Assembly: GCA_905250025.1 (NCBI GenBank)
Contig: CAJNOJ010000436.1
Span: 1 to 64,000 of the forward strand
From: Adineta ricciae
Taxonomy: Eukaryota > Rotifera > Eurotatoria > Adinetida > Adinetidae
Direction of reading: 5' to 3'
DNA: 64,000 nucleotides
Shown here one piece after another: positions 1 to 12,697 of this stretch. The notes beneath the pieces were generated by a model. That model saw nothing but the letters and a program-made list of their open reading frames with translations, was not told the origin of the DNA and made no database searches. How positions within the stretch are numbered: the stretch's first letter is position 1; each line of letters begins with the position of its first letter. The translations under genes and the position numbers were made by a program.

Positions 1-425
1 TTCGGCCATAGAGAGGTGTGTATATAGGTACAGTACTCTGAAAATTTCAGCTCTAAAGAAGGCTTCCTTCTCAAGATATTAAAACTCGAAAAAATCACCC
101 ATTTCTAAGAAAATATGGTAAAATTGTTCATTTTTTCCTGATTTGATATCTTGAGAAGGAAACCTTCTTTAGAGCTGAAATTTTCAGAGTACTGTACCTA
201 TATACACACCTCTCTATGGCCGAAGTTGCAGCTCGAAATATCGATATTCGATATTCTGGTAGATGCCCTGCTATAGGCAAAAATTTTAGTAAAATATCTA
301 TAACTGTAGATAAAAGGCCCATGGGCACAAATCCTCTTGAGCTTTCTCATACCTCACTGAGGGCTACCTATCAGCAAAAGATGGGACCTAAAGGCGTTAA
401 TCACTTCGGGCGGTTCCCTCGTAAG
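1..425. repeat. Foldback (inverted-repeat) element, partial at window edge
   Basis: Bases 1-80 are nearly the exact reverse complement of 147-226, separated by about 65 bp. The sequence continues from 226 to about 425 with clear similarity to the right arms of the elements at 31579-32116 and 48591-49148: shared stretches include the segment around the words for 'cccatgggcacaa' and the terminal 'gggcggttctctcgt'-like end. The left outer arm lies outside the window. No transposase is visible, so this is a non-autonomous hairpin repeat. Confidence 0.75.
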
Positions 426-429
426 CGTG

Positions 430-2010
430 GTTATGGGTTTTTTAATTTTTTTCGCTGGCGTCCAGTGGGGACTGTTGATGTTTTCTTTGGCTTGCCATAA
501 GACATGTATGACTTACTTTTAGATGGTTTGGAAAATGAATAGCATATGAAATACACGTGCCGTATATATAGTCGTTTCGAGAAAGTGAACTTCAGTCCTC
601 TATGGTAAGGAGTGTATATGGAGAGAAATTTTTTCCACTGATTTACATGATAAAATGGTTCAAAATTGGTATTTGGGACAGACGCATGTATGAATTATTC
701 ATTTTATCATAATGCAGAGATGCGTGAGAATGAGAAAAGAATTTTAAAAGGGGGGTGCTTCTTAACTATGTTCGTGCAAAGTATCTCTATTCAATATGAA
801 GTGAAACTATTCCTTTCAATTAAGGAATGTGAAGACGGAGCAAAGTTCAATAGAAACAACTTGAATATAAGCCATAAGAAAAAGATAATCGTTTCTCATT
901 CTATTTCATAATATGCTGCATGCAGGGTGAGTTTAGCTTCCCTTTTCCTATCGCATATGATCGTGAAAACATGGAATTCAGGAAAATATCGATTGATATA
1001 CATTGCTTTCTATGTTTCGCCTTAATAACGAGAGAAACGCATTGAAAAAGATGAAATTACGTTAGTATAACCTTGAATTAGTTTTCTTAATCGTTCTTAG
1101 ATTTTTTTAATTTCTGAAATTCAATCTCACGAAAGCACATGCAATTTAATTTATACACTAGTGTCGATAAGTAAAGATGATAAAACATCTAATTTTTAAC
1201 TTACGAAAATACATTAAATCTATTTTGGCTTGTGGTATATAGAGAAAAGCGGTGATAGAACGCCTAGAAGGAAAAAATTAAATTATTGCTCATTTTTTGT
1301 TAGAAATACTGGAACTGATCATTTATATTTATCGTTTATTAGAAATTGTTAGTAGTGCTAAATCAATGATTTTGTCAATCTAGTGATAGCTGATATAACT
1401 AGGACGTTCAATAGCATGTGATATCGCCTCTTGTCGTTCTAATGCTAATTTTACAAATAATCTATGAAAAAAAGATGTAAATAAGGGTATATAGTGTTTT
1501 CTAAGTATAAAATACAATATAAAACATTTTTCCATACCATATATTAGGTTTAATAGCAGAAGTTTTGAATAATGGTGTCAATAGATTAATAATTAAGAAA
1601 AATTTCATCATTACAAGTGAATATTCATCATTGTATTCATATCTTAGATAAAAATTCTATTTTAAAAACGTATAGTTGTTCTTGTTTCAATTATTAGACT
1701 TTGCGCAGTAATACTTTGAATTTAGCATGTGTATAACAAATAAAATACTTCTCAAAAACGAAAAAGAGAAGTGTTTCGATAAGATAAATGAATAATTCTT
1801 AGAATTAAAGAAAAGAAAAATAGCAATTCAGTTTTATCCGGAAAATCATCGATTAGTGGATTGATAAATCAAAGATATATGATTAACAATTAAATAGAAT
1901 TGAACTAGATATGTGTACGAAGAAATAATCTTTTAAAGAGCAACATTTATTGTTTTAAAGCGAATCAATCAGATGTATTCTGATTGTCGAAGACAACACG
2001 GAGTAAATAA
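430..2010. other. Intergenic, no gene recognised
   Basis: AT-rich sequence in which only short, compositionally random reading frames occur on either strand. I see no conserved domain, RNA gene or transposon end. It separates the foldback repeat from the decayed acidic-protein gene. Confidence 0.4.
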
Positions 2011-2016
2011 ACTGTG

Positions 2017-3103
2017 TTAATGAAGAGGATCAGTTTGAGTTGATACATCATTTGTTTTAGTTGCATTATTAGGCTGACCATTCGTTGTTGACATATTCGA
2101 GTTATTGTTATATTGCTCTACTTCTTCATCCTCATCCTCATCCTCATCGTCGTCGTCGTCGTCTTCACTATCAGGGGTCGTTGTCCACCTTTTCAGGTAT
2201 TTCCCATACTTCGTTTTGACCATTCTCTTCAAGTGCTTTAATCAAACTATCCATTAAGTTATGCTGAATTAGTAGTTGAACATCACTTAAACGAGGAAAC
2301 ATATCATGTTTGATTAAAACACATCGTTGATAAACGTATTGGAGCAAGATCAGTTCGAATTTTAGCAGGTGTTATCATAGATATCGTTGATGATAATTCC
2401 AGAGTATTTGCTTGATCAATAGATGAAGTCATGGTAGAAGTTATGGAATTTGATGATGAAATCTAGAATATATGATAGAATATAATTCTATTAAAACAAA
2501 AATGAAGAAAAGCAATTTATTTTTAAATCAAAATGAAATTTTATAAAGATAAATGTATAATTAATCAAATAATTGGAGTCCTGCTATATCAGATTCAGTC
2601 CGTGTTGCAGAATCACGTTGTAGAAGAGTATTTGGTTTAAAACTTTTTGTAGGAAACTCATCTTCGTGTTCGTCATCTTCATCGGAAGAATGAAAAGGAA
2701 CTTCATTGAGTCGATAATTGTGTCTTTTTCGATATTCACGTTCTCCGAGAAGTACAACCATTTCATCGATCATACCAGATTGAAGTAAACGGTGAAAGTA
2801 ATTATCATTTGGAAGACAATGGTGTTTCTGCAGTCTCCATTTCTGATATTGCTCTTTTGTTGCACCTAATGGAATACGACTAGAGACAATGTCTGCTGCT
2901 GACGATGATCAATGGGATGATGAAGCCATTCCATGAAAACGTCTATGTATTAATGTAAATGTCGTCGGTTTATATAGTCCTGTAGAGACGATGGACTTTG
3001 ACCTTAGACTATGAATGAATTTTTGTCGATTCCATTTGTCTAATGGTTTATGTGAGAGAATGCTATGAGAACGTATAGTTCTACGTATGTCCTTGCAGCG
3101 CAA
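2017..3103 (-). pseudogene. Decayed gene for an acidic, low-complexity protein
   Basis: Reading the minus strand from 3103, a frame runs to 2561 with a single in-frame TGA at 2909-2911. The part after the stop is well formed and contains helical text such as WRLQKHHC and YFHRLLQSGMIDEM, then an acidic run (SSDEDDEHEDE). A second piece at about 2320-2017 starts in one frame (DMFPRLSDVQLLIQHNLMDS) and ends in another with a D/E run encoded by a GTC/ATC-type microsatellite and an Asn/Thr-rich tail, so at least one frameshift lies near 2190. Between the two pieces (2230-2560) there may be an intron. The family is not recognised. The stop plus the frame change make a pseudogene likely, but an unusual exon structure is possible. 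Confidence 0.4.
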
Positions 3104-3104
3104 A

Positions 3105-4130
3105 ATTAAATAAAGCCGCTCTTTCTAAAGTAAAAGAATGTGAGCCCTAGAAATACGATTATCCTTCATCGCAGAATATGTAACACTTCACAGTAATAAT
3201 CTTTTTGAAAAGGGACTGATAATATATCTCTATTTCATTTCAATTCAAGTATTCAAAGACAAGAGCAACTTCAGTACTAGCCACTATTATGCATTTCCAC
3301 TAACTTTCACATTTTCATCAGATAGCTTGCGTTTCAATATAATTTAACTTAAAATTTAGTTATCAAGTTAGTTTAATCTGTACGAATATAAACTTGATGA
3401 AAACAATGGATTTATCTCAAGAATGAACATCAATGAAGAATAACAGTTGTTCCATAAGTACTATCAAACATATACACATGTTTAAACTTATGAAGGTGAT
3501 AAACTTTGGTCACGTACAAGTTGAATAATATATTGTATAGTTTTATAGGAAGAAAAGAAGTATATTATTCGTGTCAGAAATAATCTGGGTGAGGGTGTGT
3601 TTGAACATAGGATAAGAAAGAAGAAACATTAGAAACCTTTTCATTTATCCACGAAATTATCGCTTACAATTCGTTCATAGTATCCACAGTGATATGCTTA
3701 GATAAATGTTATCACTAAAGATAAAGAAAAAAAGTTGAGCATTGCAGCAGAGATAAAATAGCTTTTTGAGCTTAATGAATTTTGCAAGTACTAACGATAC
3801 TGAAAATTACAATCTCTTTTATATATATATTCGAATAAGCTGAACACCTCGATTAGTTTGTGCTCCATTTGTTCTCAACTGTTTCATACAAATATATTGA
3901 AATTAAGAAAAGGGTGAATCCATGAGGACTCATTCACTTTTTGGAAAGGTTCTTTCGATTTTTTTCAGTTCAAAATATTGATATCGACTAGAAAACACTT
4001 TTGATTAAGAACATGATATAAAATGAACGAGGAAAATGCATTACAATCAAGAATACTAAAATGTCCGTTCATATTAGGGACATGCGCTGTATATTTTATT
4101 GTTATATATTAAAGATATGTCTTACAGAGA
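3105..4130. other. Intergenic, no gene recognised
   Basis: AT-rich DNA downstream of the 918-aa membrane protein gene. No coding segment, repeat or RNA gene stands out. Confidence 0.4.
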
Positions 4131-4133
4131 AAT

Positions 4134-6890
4134 TCAAACTGTAGTATCTGCTACAGTCGTGCATAGTTCAATTTTGGATGGTGCACACTTATCATGTTCA
4201 TTTTCTTGGAGTTCAGCGAATTTTTCAGAGTTTGAACGAGAGTGCTTTCGCAAAAATGTATGACAATGTTCAAATCCAATATATCGATGAAGAAATTTGC
4301 TGCATAAGCGACCAAACCATCGACAGATGGGTATGACAATAAGTTTGATCAGGAGAAAAGCTAAGGCAAAGAGTTCAATACAAAGTGAAGCAAACAATAA
4401 ATCATGAAAAACTAATTCAGCTGTTCGAACAATTGGTTGTTGAATATTCTTGATATAGAACGGTCGTTCGTCCAGTGTGATTTGTAAGATAGTCATCGAT
4501 GATGTATATCGTAGGTAACTACCAAATTCAACATAATAATCTTCATCCGACAATGAAACATCAGTAAATGTTGGCATCCATAAACCTGAATATGATGTCG
4601 AATCAGATGAACCAAGTGCGTGTGTCATATTGATATTTTTCACAAATACAATTGGAATAGACGAGTACCGACCAATTACTTGATTTGTTGTTGCATAGAA
4701 CTGGCAAAAATTAAGTTCACGCAGTGTTGTACTCGCATTTGTTTCACCTTGTCCTCGAATACATAAACGCAAAGCACCAATCCAATATGGTCCTGTCATG
4801 TTGATCTGTATTGTTGTCAAATGTCTTGGAAGAGAAAATGTTATCGATGTGATGGCTGTTTCGATATATTCTTGACAACTGGTGTACAGTGAAACATATT
4901 TTGACGCGAGAAAATTTTCTTGAACAGTGATAGATACACATGGAAAGCCAGTATTGATGAGTTCAAGCGATAGAACAAAGATTTGTTTGTCGAGAAGGTC
5001 AAAGATAGGCTGAGCATCCTCCGATTTGGGAATAGCAAGAAGTTCGAGAGCTGTCGAGAATTGGGAATTAACTAAGCTTTCATCACAAGCAAATACAGCT
5101 GGTTCATGAATATTTTCAATCGGATAACGTTTGATAAATGCGGCTGAAAACCAATAGGAAAACGCTACGAGAATAGCAATAGCCAATGTTGCTAGTCCAC
5201 CAAACCACATTTCACCTTCACCAATAATATCCATATGTTTGAAGATAATCTTGGCTTTCTGGTTGTATGCCATCCATGATTTACATTTGGCGAGATTCGT
5301 AACGATCATACCAATCACGAAGAGAAGACATAAACTGCCTATGATGATAGTCCACAGCAAAGGAGAAATCAATAAACAATGTTTATCTGTTCCAATTTGA
5401 AAGACATTCTTGATAAGAAGATCTTCAATGTTGGAAGCATCAACCGTTTCAGGATAAGCCACTACCTGACTGTAGGAAGGTACATTTGTCAGATCAACGT
5501 CTACGAGTGCTGCAAGTGGACAGAATGAGTTGGATGAGTTTGTTAAACATGGCATGCATTGGTGAACAGCATTTACAGATGTACCCGAATTTCGAGTACC
5601 TGAAGGACAAATTTGACATGGACCGAGACTTGATTGATTCTTATAAGTACCACCAATGCACAGTCTTGGTTCAAAGTAGAAGACATAGGTTCGTGCTGTA
5701 ATATCGATCCATTGTGAAGCAAAACCAGCACAACTCAGAGGAACAATGACAACATCGGCTTTGTCCGTTAGAATAGCCATGTTACCATTCATAGTGATGC
5801 TGAATCGAGCAAATGATGGGCGTGACAAACGACTTCCCAAGACTTGTTGATGATTCGGAAATGTGAATAAAGGAGAAGTCATGCTGACTGAGTTTTCATG
5901 GTAAAAGAATATTTGTGTCGTTGACCAGCTTGTATCAAAAGGATCTTGAACTAAGACAGCGATTGTTGTATCATCAGCCCAGGCGACAACACGACCAATG
6001 GAAGATGATGAAATAAATGATAAGATATATGTACTAGTGATATTCAAGAACGAGCCATGATTGTACAGAATGATAACTGATGATAGACGATGAACTCCAA
6101 CGAGAATCTTTTGACCACGAATAGTGACAGATAATTCATATAGTTCATTGTATGTCATGAGATTCGACGGTATTAGATAGGATGGGTCCGTTGCAATAGA
6201 TATACAAGATGCATTGACTATTTGCGACAAATCAACCAGGCATCCGTAGACTCCATAAGGTTTGTTGGATTGCTGTATAACATATGCATAACCAGTGACG
6301 AATGCCCATGTATCTGCTATATCGATTGCACGCGGAATAAAACCATGGCCAGGCCAAATATCGTCTGTAGTAAAGTTTGAAACAATTTGATTGGCATAGA
6401 TATCCAGCTTAAATACAAATGAATTTGTGAGTCCATAAGCAAATGTTTTATTTGTATCAACATTAATGAGAAAGTATTCTTGATGCGATCCTGCTGGAGC
6501 CACATCGGTACATGCATATGTTGAAGCACAAGTTGATTTTGTAATTATTCCGATGCAGACGATTGGAGTCATTGTGGACATTTTTTCTGCTGCGAAAACG
6601 AACATAAATTGATTTGCATCCGTACTATTTTTAGTAATGCCTATGACAACTACACTATGAACGAAACGATCAGTGGGATTGTATTTCATATTACATAGAA
6701 CAGGTTCTCCCGCGCTAATGTTTCCGAATGGATGCATAAGAACAGCGAAGTTGGAGAATGCATTCGATGCTGAGACAAACAAATCGTCATTGACAGACAT
6801 TCGAATACCTCGCACAACATCAAGTAGATCATATTGACACCAACAAACGCGATAACAAGCAGTCAATAGAAATAAAACGCCAATAAACAT
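4134..6890 (-). CDS. Secreted-head, multi-pass membrane protein with Cys-rich stalk (918 aa)
   Basis: Intact single-exon frame starting at an ATG followed by a clear signal peptide (FIGVLFLLTACYRVCWC). Residues about 20-380 form an extracellular region rich in short beta-like segments and N-glycosylation sites. Residues about 385-455 are Cys-rich, with the CQICPSGT and QCMPCL motifs typical of GCC2/GCC3 (ephrin-receptor-like) modules. Hydrophobic segments follow at about 508-530, 562-586 and 828-856, with a second glycosylated loop (590-825) between the last two, and a charged 60-residue cytoplasmic tail. The layout suggests a cell-surface receptor or adhesion protein of a kind common in bdelloids. 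The molecular function is unknown; the ephrin-like module is inferred from the Cys pattern only. No lesion is seen. Confidence 0.85.
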   Translation of the reverse strand: MFIGVLFLLTACYRVCWCQYDLLDVVRGIRMSVNDDLFVSASNAFSNFAVLMHPFGNISAGEPVLCNMKYNPTDRFVHSVVVIGITKNSTDANQFMFVFAAEKMSTMTPIVCIGIITKSTCASTYACTDVAPAGSHQEYFLINVDTNKTFAYGLTNSFVFKLDIYANQIVSNFTTDDIWPGHGFIPRAIDIADTWAFVTGYAYVIQQSNKPYGVYGCLVDLSQIVNASCISIATDPSYLIPSNLMTYNELYELSVTIRGQKILVGVHRLSSVIILYNHGSFLNITSTYILSFISSSSIGRVVAWADDTTIAVLVQDPFDTSWSTTQIFFYHENSVSMTSPLFTFPNHQQVLGSRLSRPSFARFSITMNGNMAILTDKADVVIVPLSCAGFASQWIDITARTYVFYFEPRLCIGGTYKNQSSLGPCQICPSGTRNSGTSVNAVHQCMPCLTNSSNSFCPLAALVDVDLTNVPSYSQVVAYPETVDASNIEDLLIKNVFQIGTDKHCLLISPLLWTIIIGSLCLLFVIGMIVTNLAKCKSWMAYNQKAKIIFKHMDIIGEGEMWFGGLATLAIAILVAFSYWFSAAFIKRYPIENIHEPAVFACDESLVNSQFSTALELLAIPKSEDAQPIFDLLDKQIFVLSLELINTGFPCVSITVQENFLASKYVSLYTSCQEYIETAITSITFSLPRHLTTIQINMTGPYWIGALRLCIRGQGETNASTTLRELNFCQFYATTNQVIGRYSSIPIVFVKNINMTHALGSSDSTSYSGLWMPTFTDVSLSDEDYYVEFGSYLRYTSSMTILQITLDERPFYIKNIQQPIVRTAELVFHDLLFASLCIELFALAFLLIKLIVIPICRWFGRLCSKFLHRYIGFEHCHTFLRKHSRSNSEKFAELQENEHDKCAPSKIELCTTVADTTV

Positions 6891-6899
6891 GCTTTCTAT

Positions 6900-8915
6900 C
6901 TGAAAATATCAAGCTTTTTTGATTGTATTGATTTGGATATTGTATCAGTTAAAACTCTAATGAAAATTCCACAAAATATTGTGTGCAATTTGTGTTTTCT
7001 AGGGTGTATATATGTGATTATTTATTGTGATAGACATTACTTACCCGTTCAATTGAAACACGTGAGAGGTACTTCTTTCGAATACATTTTGAAAGTAGAA
7101 TACTATTATGTTATGCAAAAAGAGCACTCATCACGTTACTGCCAGATGTTTGCTCTTGCTTGTTATTATTACAATGTGAATGATATAGATCCTTGTCAAT
7201 CGTAAGGAGAGATGAAAAATCTTTTCTCTTATTATGTGTCGTTTACTTTTTAAAGCAGAAAAAAATATCGGAAATAGATGACGAGTATTCATATAACTTA
7301 TGGGTGTCGTTTTTACTTCTATGCACAAATTTTAATACATCTAAAATGTTCATTATGTTATAGAAGCGGAAGGAAAAACTTCGTTTCTAATTATCAGAAT
7401 AAGTCAGAAATCTTTTATTCGTATCAAGATTAATCGGAAATAGATGTGATAGCTTTTTTGAGAGTGAGTTTGAACAATTAACTACCACAAATTGATTTTC
7501 ATCATAATTAAATGATGAATCATCAGGCGGTATAACAATCTGCATTATTGTAAGAGAAATATTGAAAATTAATTTGAAAAAGATAAAAAAGATCTTCCAA
7601 AATTAATTTCAACCTTTTGAATCTCATAGTGATCGAGAAAGGAATTTTGATAGCAAAGGGTCTATGTATTGTGTATATTTACTTTAGTTTTGGATAGTGA
7701 CATAAGATTCAGTTGTTAGAGTGCTTAGGTATAGGATCTTATAGGTTATCTAATTATATATTGATGTTCAGAGTCGCCTTCATGTTTTCTTGTGCTTCTT
7801 GCCTGTCGTGATTAATTTGATCATGATTCCACGGTAGGTTTTTGATGGTAAAATGAACTATGTGTTTGGACGAACATATTCTATCGTATTCTTTTGTGCA
7901 GTAGAATATGATGATCTTGATGTTGTCCTAAATATATTGTACTAGAAGATGATTTGTATTTAGTGAATTATTATATGGAATGAAAAAGAATATATGAATG
8001 AAAATGGGAAGGGCTTTTTATAGTTGTGATGAAAAATTGAAACTTTGCACTCGTCTACGCCTAAATATTTTTTTGGGACAAGCTATTTTTCGTAAGAGAT
8101 GTGTGCACGAATGCTATCCATTCCTATAATGATTATTATATAAAATTGTTTCGTTTGAACTTTCAAATACGCTATGGCATTCTTTTACCTTCTCTGGTTA
8201 TAAGTCAGAATATGTACGCGAAACAATATCTATGACAGAGAGGAGGAGGAGAGGAAGAGAGAAAATAAAAGAATGAAGATCTAAAAATATACATATTTTC
8301 TATTTTGATCTTAGTACGTGTAGGATGTTTCTTGATGGAAGATGATGAATAATATAGTGGCATTAATAATAAAATAATCTGGTATAATTCAATTTCTGGA
8401 TATATCCGGACACGTGTCGTCTGGTAATGTGATTCATATCCCTATAGTATGGGTTGGAGTTGATTAAATAAATGGTATGTACAGTAAGAACATTTTCTTC
8501 AAGTATTAATATCACGAGTTGATTTCAATTTGAATAAATAATTTTTCCCAGTTTAAGTTATATGAATGGATGATATATCTAGAAAAGAAGAAATATATGA
8601 ATTTATTTGTTATTAGATTTGAAAAGCGAAACGAAAATGACTGAAACATTTGAATAAGCCAAAGAATGATTATTTTTATGCCAAAAAAGTTTATAAACTA
8701 CAGCAAAGGATTATCCTTTTCTTTTAGACTGCCCTCAGATTCTATCATTGATTATAATGAATTGCTATCTGTACTAGATCATGATGTTAATTTATGTTTT
8801 GTGATATAGTTTGCGCGCTCAATCATATGTATTCGACGATTCTCAGTAGCATCAAGTATCATCTTCTGCCATTCCGATGTTGACTCCATAAATCTGTTCT
8901 TAATAAAAAAATGTA
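6900..8915. other. Long AT-rich intergenic region
   Basis: Two kilobases with no convincing coding frame on either strand. The small frames at 6933-7328 overlap on opposite strands and have random composition. A short purine tract (gaggaggagaggaagagag) lies at about 8240. The segment separates divergent neighbours and could hold the promoter of the 918-aa protein near 6900, but no motif is recognisable. Confidence 0.4.
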
Positions 8916-8921
8916 TTGCGT

Positions 8922-10540
8922 TCAAATTTCCAATTTTTTGTCAAGAGTTAAAATTGCATGATAAATAATATCGTTCTTCGATGATTTCAATCTCTCGATT
9001 TCATTTGATAAACAGTCATTGGATGAAGACATTTCCACAGTTTCATTCAAAGTTTTTATATTAGTACCGATATTGTCGATCATTTCATGAACTAAATTAG
9101 ATACTGATTTATATTGGAATGATGTTGATAGAAGCCGATATTGTAGCAAAGCAATCTCTTGTTTAACTATCAATTGTTCTTTTGCAGCTTTCCATATACG
9201 TCTTGCTAAGATAATCTAAAGTAAATTCAAAATAAGAAAATATACAATGAAATCAAAATACTTTATGAATTATATATTTACGTGTGTCTTATTTGGTTCC
9301 GTAATAAAAAAAACCTTTGTAATAAATACTGATCAGTTGCATCCAAGACTAAGATTTCTCTTTTATATTCGAATTGATGCCTTAATACTTGCTGCTTCTC
9401 CTGTACTAATTGACTCAGAATTAAATATAACTCCTTCATTGCATATATACAATCATCAGTATTGTCACACTTCAATAAAATATCATGTTCAAATTGTTCA
9501 ATCGCACTTTTTGTTGTTTCCATATGTTTTTGAATTTGTTTCAAACGTTGTTCAATAAGAGATTTTGACCTACCATATGTATAATTGATAGAGTATTTCT
9601 CAGCTGTTATTTTTGGCATACGACCATGCCAAATATTCCTTGTCGAACCAATATGATAATAATATTTCCATTGATAAGGTTGTTCCATCAACGATTGATT
9701 TAGTAATTGTTGACTCTTTTGGTTTCATATTTACATTAGCTGCTGATAGCTCTTCGTTGATAGATAATTGTATACATTGTTCACGCAATTTCCGATGAAA
9801 ACGTTGTAATCGTCGATGTCCACGACTTTTCTTCTTTTTCTTTTTCAATACTTCGCGTTGTAATTGCTGTGGTATTTGTTCCGTAGCTTGATTTCTATGG
9901 AAGAAACTTGAGCACAAATCTTGATAAAATGGATTATTTATTATCGACGTAATATTGAATTAATCAAAGATATTAAATCTGAAATATAAATTAATATAAT
10001 AAAAAGATTAGATTATATAAATTCACTAAATAGAAAGATGAAATGTTTTATAAGTATTGATAGATTATTTTTAGAAAGATGCAAAGAAATAATAATGAAA
10101 AGCTTTTAGACCAGAAACTAGTGCTTGTTAGATGCTGATTCTTGTTATTCCAGTAAGAGAATTGTTATTGAATTCTAGAATTTGTTTTGTACGATTTTCC
10201 GTATTTACTACATGACTTCCAATAATGGTACGCATTGCAGGATTCAATGAGTCTAGAAAAGGTACTTGGTTTCGTTCATAATTATAATCGATAGAAAGTG
10301 GATTATTTTCTTTGAACATTGACGAAAAATCTTCTTGTACTTTAATGGTTGTTTGTAAGACATGTACATCAAAATTACCGTTATTGACATCTCATCTTTG
10401 AATACCATTGGTGAGATGCTGTTGTTGTCTCAATAATTCCACAACTTCTGTTAATGTCATAAAACATTGCTGACATAAGTCAATTTGACTGGTTTTATTA
10501 TTCTTAATTGATAGTGCTTTCGTGGAATAAAAATAACTGA
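8922..10540 (-). pseudogene. Frame-broken gene for a basic, coiled-coil protein
   Basis: Four coding-like minus-strand pieces lie in order. (1) About 10540-10128: text such as CQQCFMTLTEVVELLRQQ, then an in-frame TGA at 10392-10394, then FKENNPLSIDYNYERNQVPF. (2) About 9917-9700: a lysine run followed by SRGHRRLQRFHRKLREQ, a strongly basic segment. (3) 9720-9280: after a frame change near 9700-9725, the frame continues as SQQLLNQSLMEQPYQWKYYY and a long helical region. (4) 9203-8922: a further coiled-coil segment; a possible short intron with GTAAAT donor and TTTAG acceptor lies at about 9282-9204, but the phases do not match. The stop and frame changes suggest a decaying member of a bdelloid multigene family with a basic KKxRGxRRxQR motif. 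The function is unknown. Confidence 0.45.
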
Positions 10541-10837
10541 TCCAAAAATTGATAGGCGAAGCACGATGTTATATATTATACCATAAAGCTTTATTATGAG
10601 GCTATGAGCGAGCTTCGCTCCTGTACGTAGCCGAGAAAAAAAACTGTTCTTATCAAATCGATGTGACAAAAGCGCCATATATAGAATTAGGGCACGGTCT
10701 TTTTATAACATCGAGGAACAACACTTAGAAGAAAGAAGAATGGTTTGTACAGTTAGAGAAAGTAAAGAACAGTGTATATTTGAGAGAGAAGAAAGGTGGG
10801 AACAGAAAAAAAGGAGTCTTGTTCACGTGGTCAATTT

Positions 10838-12546
10838 GTTGTAGCTGTGGCTGTTGTAGGTGTTTGCGAAGGTTCTTCGTCGTTGAGGAAGACGATCGAC
10901 AGTTTATGTTGAAGGAAATCCTCGATGACACCAGGATTTATTTCAAGCATCTTGCACGATAACTTCTCCAAGTGGATGCCCGATAATTCCTCAACTGATC
11001 GAAATTTCGGTAGATTTTCAATTTCAATATTTCTAGCATCATACCATTGATGAATGATACGATGGATTTTCCTGTTTAGTCCTTCTAATTGTTTCCTTTT
11101 TCTTTTGCTAGAAGTGGATAAATGTTCAGTATTGATTGTAGGTGTGGTCGAATGAAAGCGTGATAGAGTCGATAATTAATTTTCTCGTTCATCATACGAC
11201 TGGTCGCTAGACGTTTGAACACGTTCAGGTTTGTTCATATCTTTGATTTGATGTAATCGATATGCGCTTGGAAGGACAGTTTGGTATCAAGGATCGTTCC
11301 AAGATGCTTAATTTGATTTAGATGTTTGACTTTACGGCCTTCGCATTTGATTGTTGATACCTTTGGATTTACTTGCCGATTGAAAAGAGTCCAATAGGTT
11401 TTGTTGAAATTTATTGGTTGCTTCCACGTGATTGAATAATTTATTAGACTCCTTAGTATTCGTGCTAATTGTCTTCTTAATGATTTCATCATCTCCTTTG
11501 GTGTTAGTGCTGATGATGGTGCAATTAGAGTGGCCAAATCATCGGCAAATAAGTGTTTCCAATGAATGGTCGATAATGCTTCAAGTATATCATGATGATA
11601 TACGATAAATAATACTGGTCCTATGCAACTGCCTTGAGGAACACCTTTCGAAAGATTGAATATGGATGAGCTTGTATTTTTCATATTAATATAAGCTTTT
11701 CTTCTACATAGATACTGTTTCAACCAAGCTATTATGTATAATGGACAATATAACTTGTTTAGTTTTAGTCCTAGTCCATTGAACCATAATTGATTGAACG
11801 CTGAATTGTAATCTGCGAAGAGTGCCGCTGCAGCTGTGATCATTGACACGATGCACACGGACATGTTGTGCTTGGGCCTAAAACCAGTTTGTTCCGGCGG
11901 CAGAATTCCAAAGTTCTCGAGACATTTACGAAAATGTATCAGAAAGCATTTTTCGTATAGTTTCGAGAAGCACGGTAGAAGAGATACAGGCCTTGTTTTT
12001 GTCGATAGATGTTGTTTCGGATTTTGTTTTAGATAATAGTATCATTTTGGCAATATGCCAAGACAAACTTATTCATACATGTCAGGACAAAGGATAAATG
12101 ATTAGAAGGAAGTAACTTAATTATTTTCTTCGAGACCTAGTCGACACCTGAAGAATTTTTCCTTTTCATTGAACTAATGGCTCTGATTAATTGCCAGTAG
12201 TTTATTTCTATAGGAATGAGAGGATTATTGATCAAGATTTCATTCAGTTTCTTTTCATTTTCTTCTGCTGCAATATCAATTTCTGTTTGTGTAGATGGGT
12301 GATCCGTGAATTGATCCTCGTAATAATTTTTCGCAATGATACACATTTCTTCTGGTGTAGTAACAATGTTGGTGTTAAAATCAAATCCGTCAACTGGCGC
12401 AGATTTTGAATGAAAATTTCGTTTGGCTTTTCGCCAAAAGCTTTCGTATCGCAATCATTGAACGATCCGCAGTAATCGAGCCATAATTTTCTTTTATATT
12501 GAAAAAGCGTCTTTTGTATCAGTTTAGATATATCTCTTAACATCAT
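10838..12546 (-). pseudogene. LINE ORF2, reverse transcriptase part (broken)
   Basis: 12454-12137 encodes the region before the RT fingers (RYESFWRKAKRNFHSKSAPV, then NEILINNPLIPIEINYW). 11864-11235 contains the RT palm: KGVPQGSCIGPVLFIVYHHD (motif B), FADDLATLI (motif C, catalytic Asp pair intact) and KHLGTILDTKLSFQAHI. 11200-10838 holds the C-terminal region (LNRKIHRIIHQWYDARNIEI) ending in a Thr-rich tail and a stop. Frame changes separate these blocks. The palm is better preserved than the rest, suggesting moderate age. Confidence 0.8.
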
Positions 12547-12697
12547 TGCATAAAATGGATGAAAAGTTTAGCGAAATAGTTTCAGCAATATACGTTTTTC
12601 ATCGATTAGATGAACTACATGTTGTGATAGAGTTGGTTTGATGGTTTTCCTTAGTGTAACATTGGTAAAGCGTGCTGCACTGAGAGCTAAAAACCGT

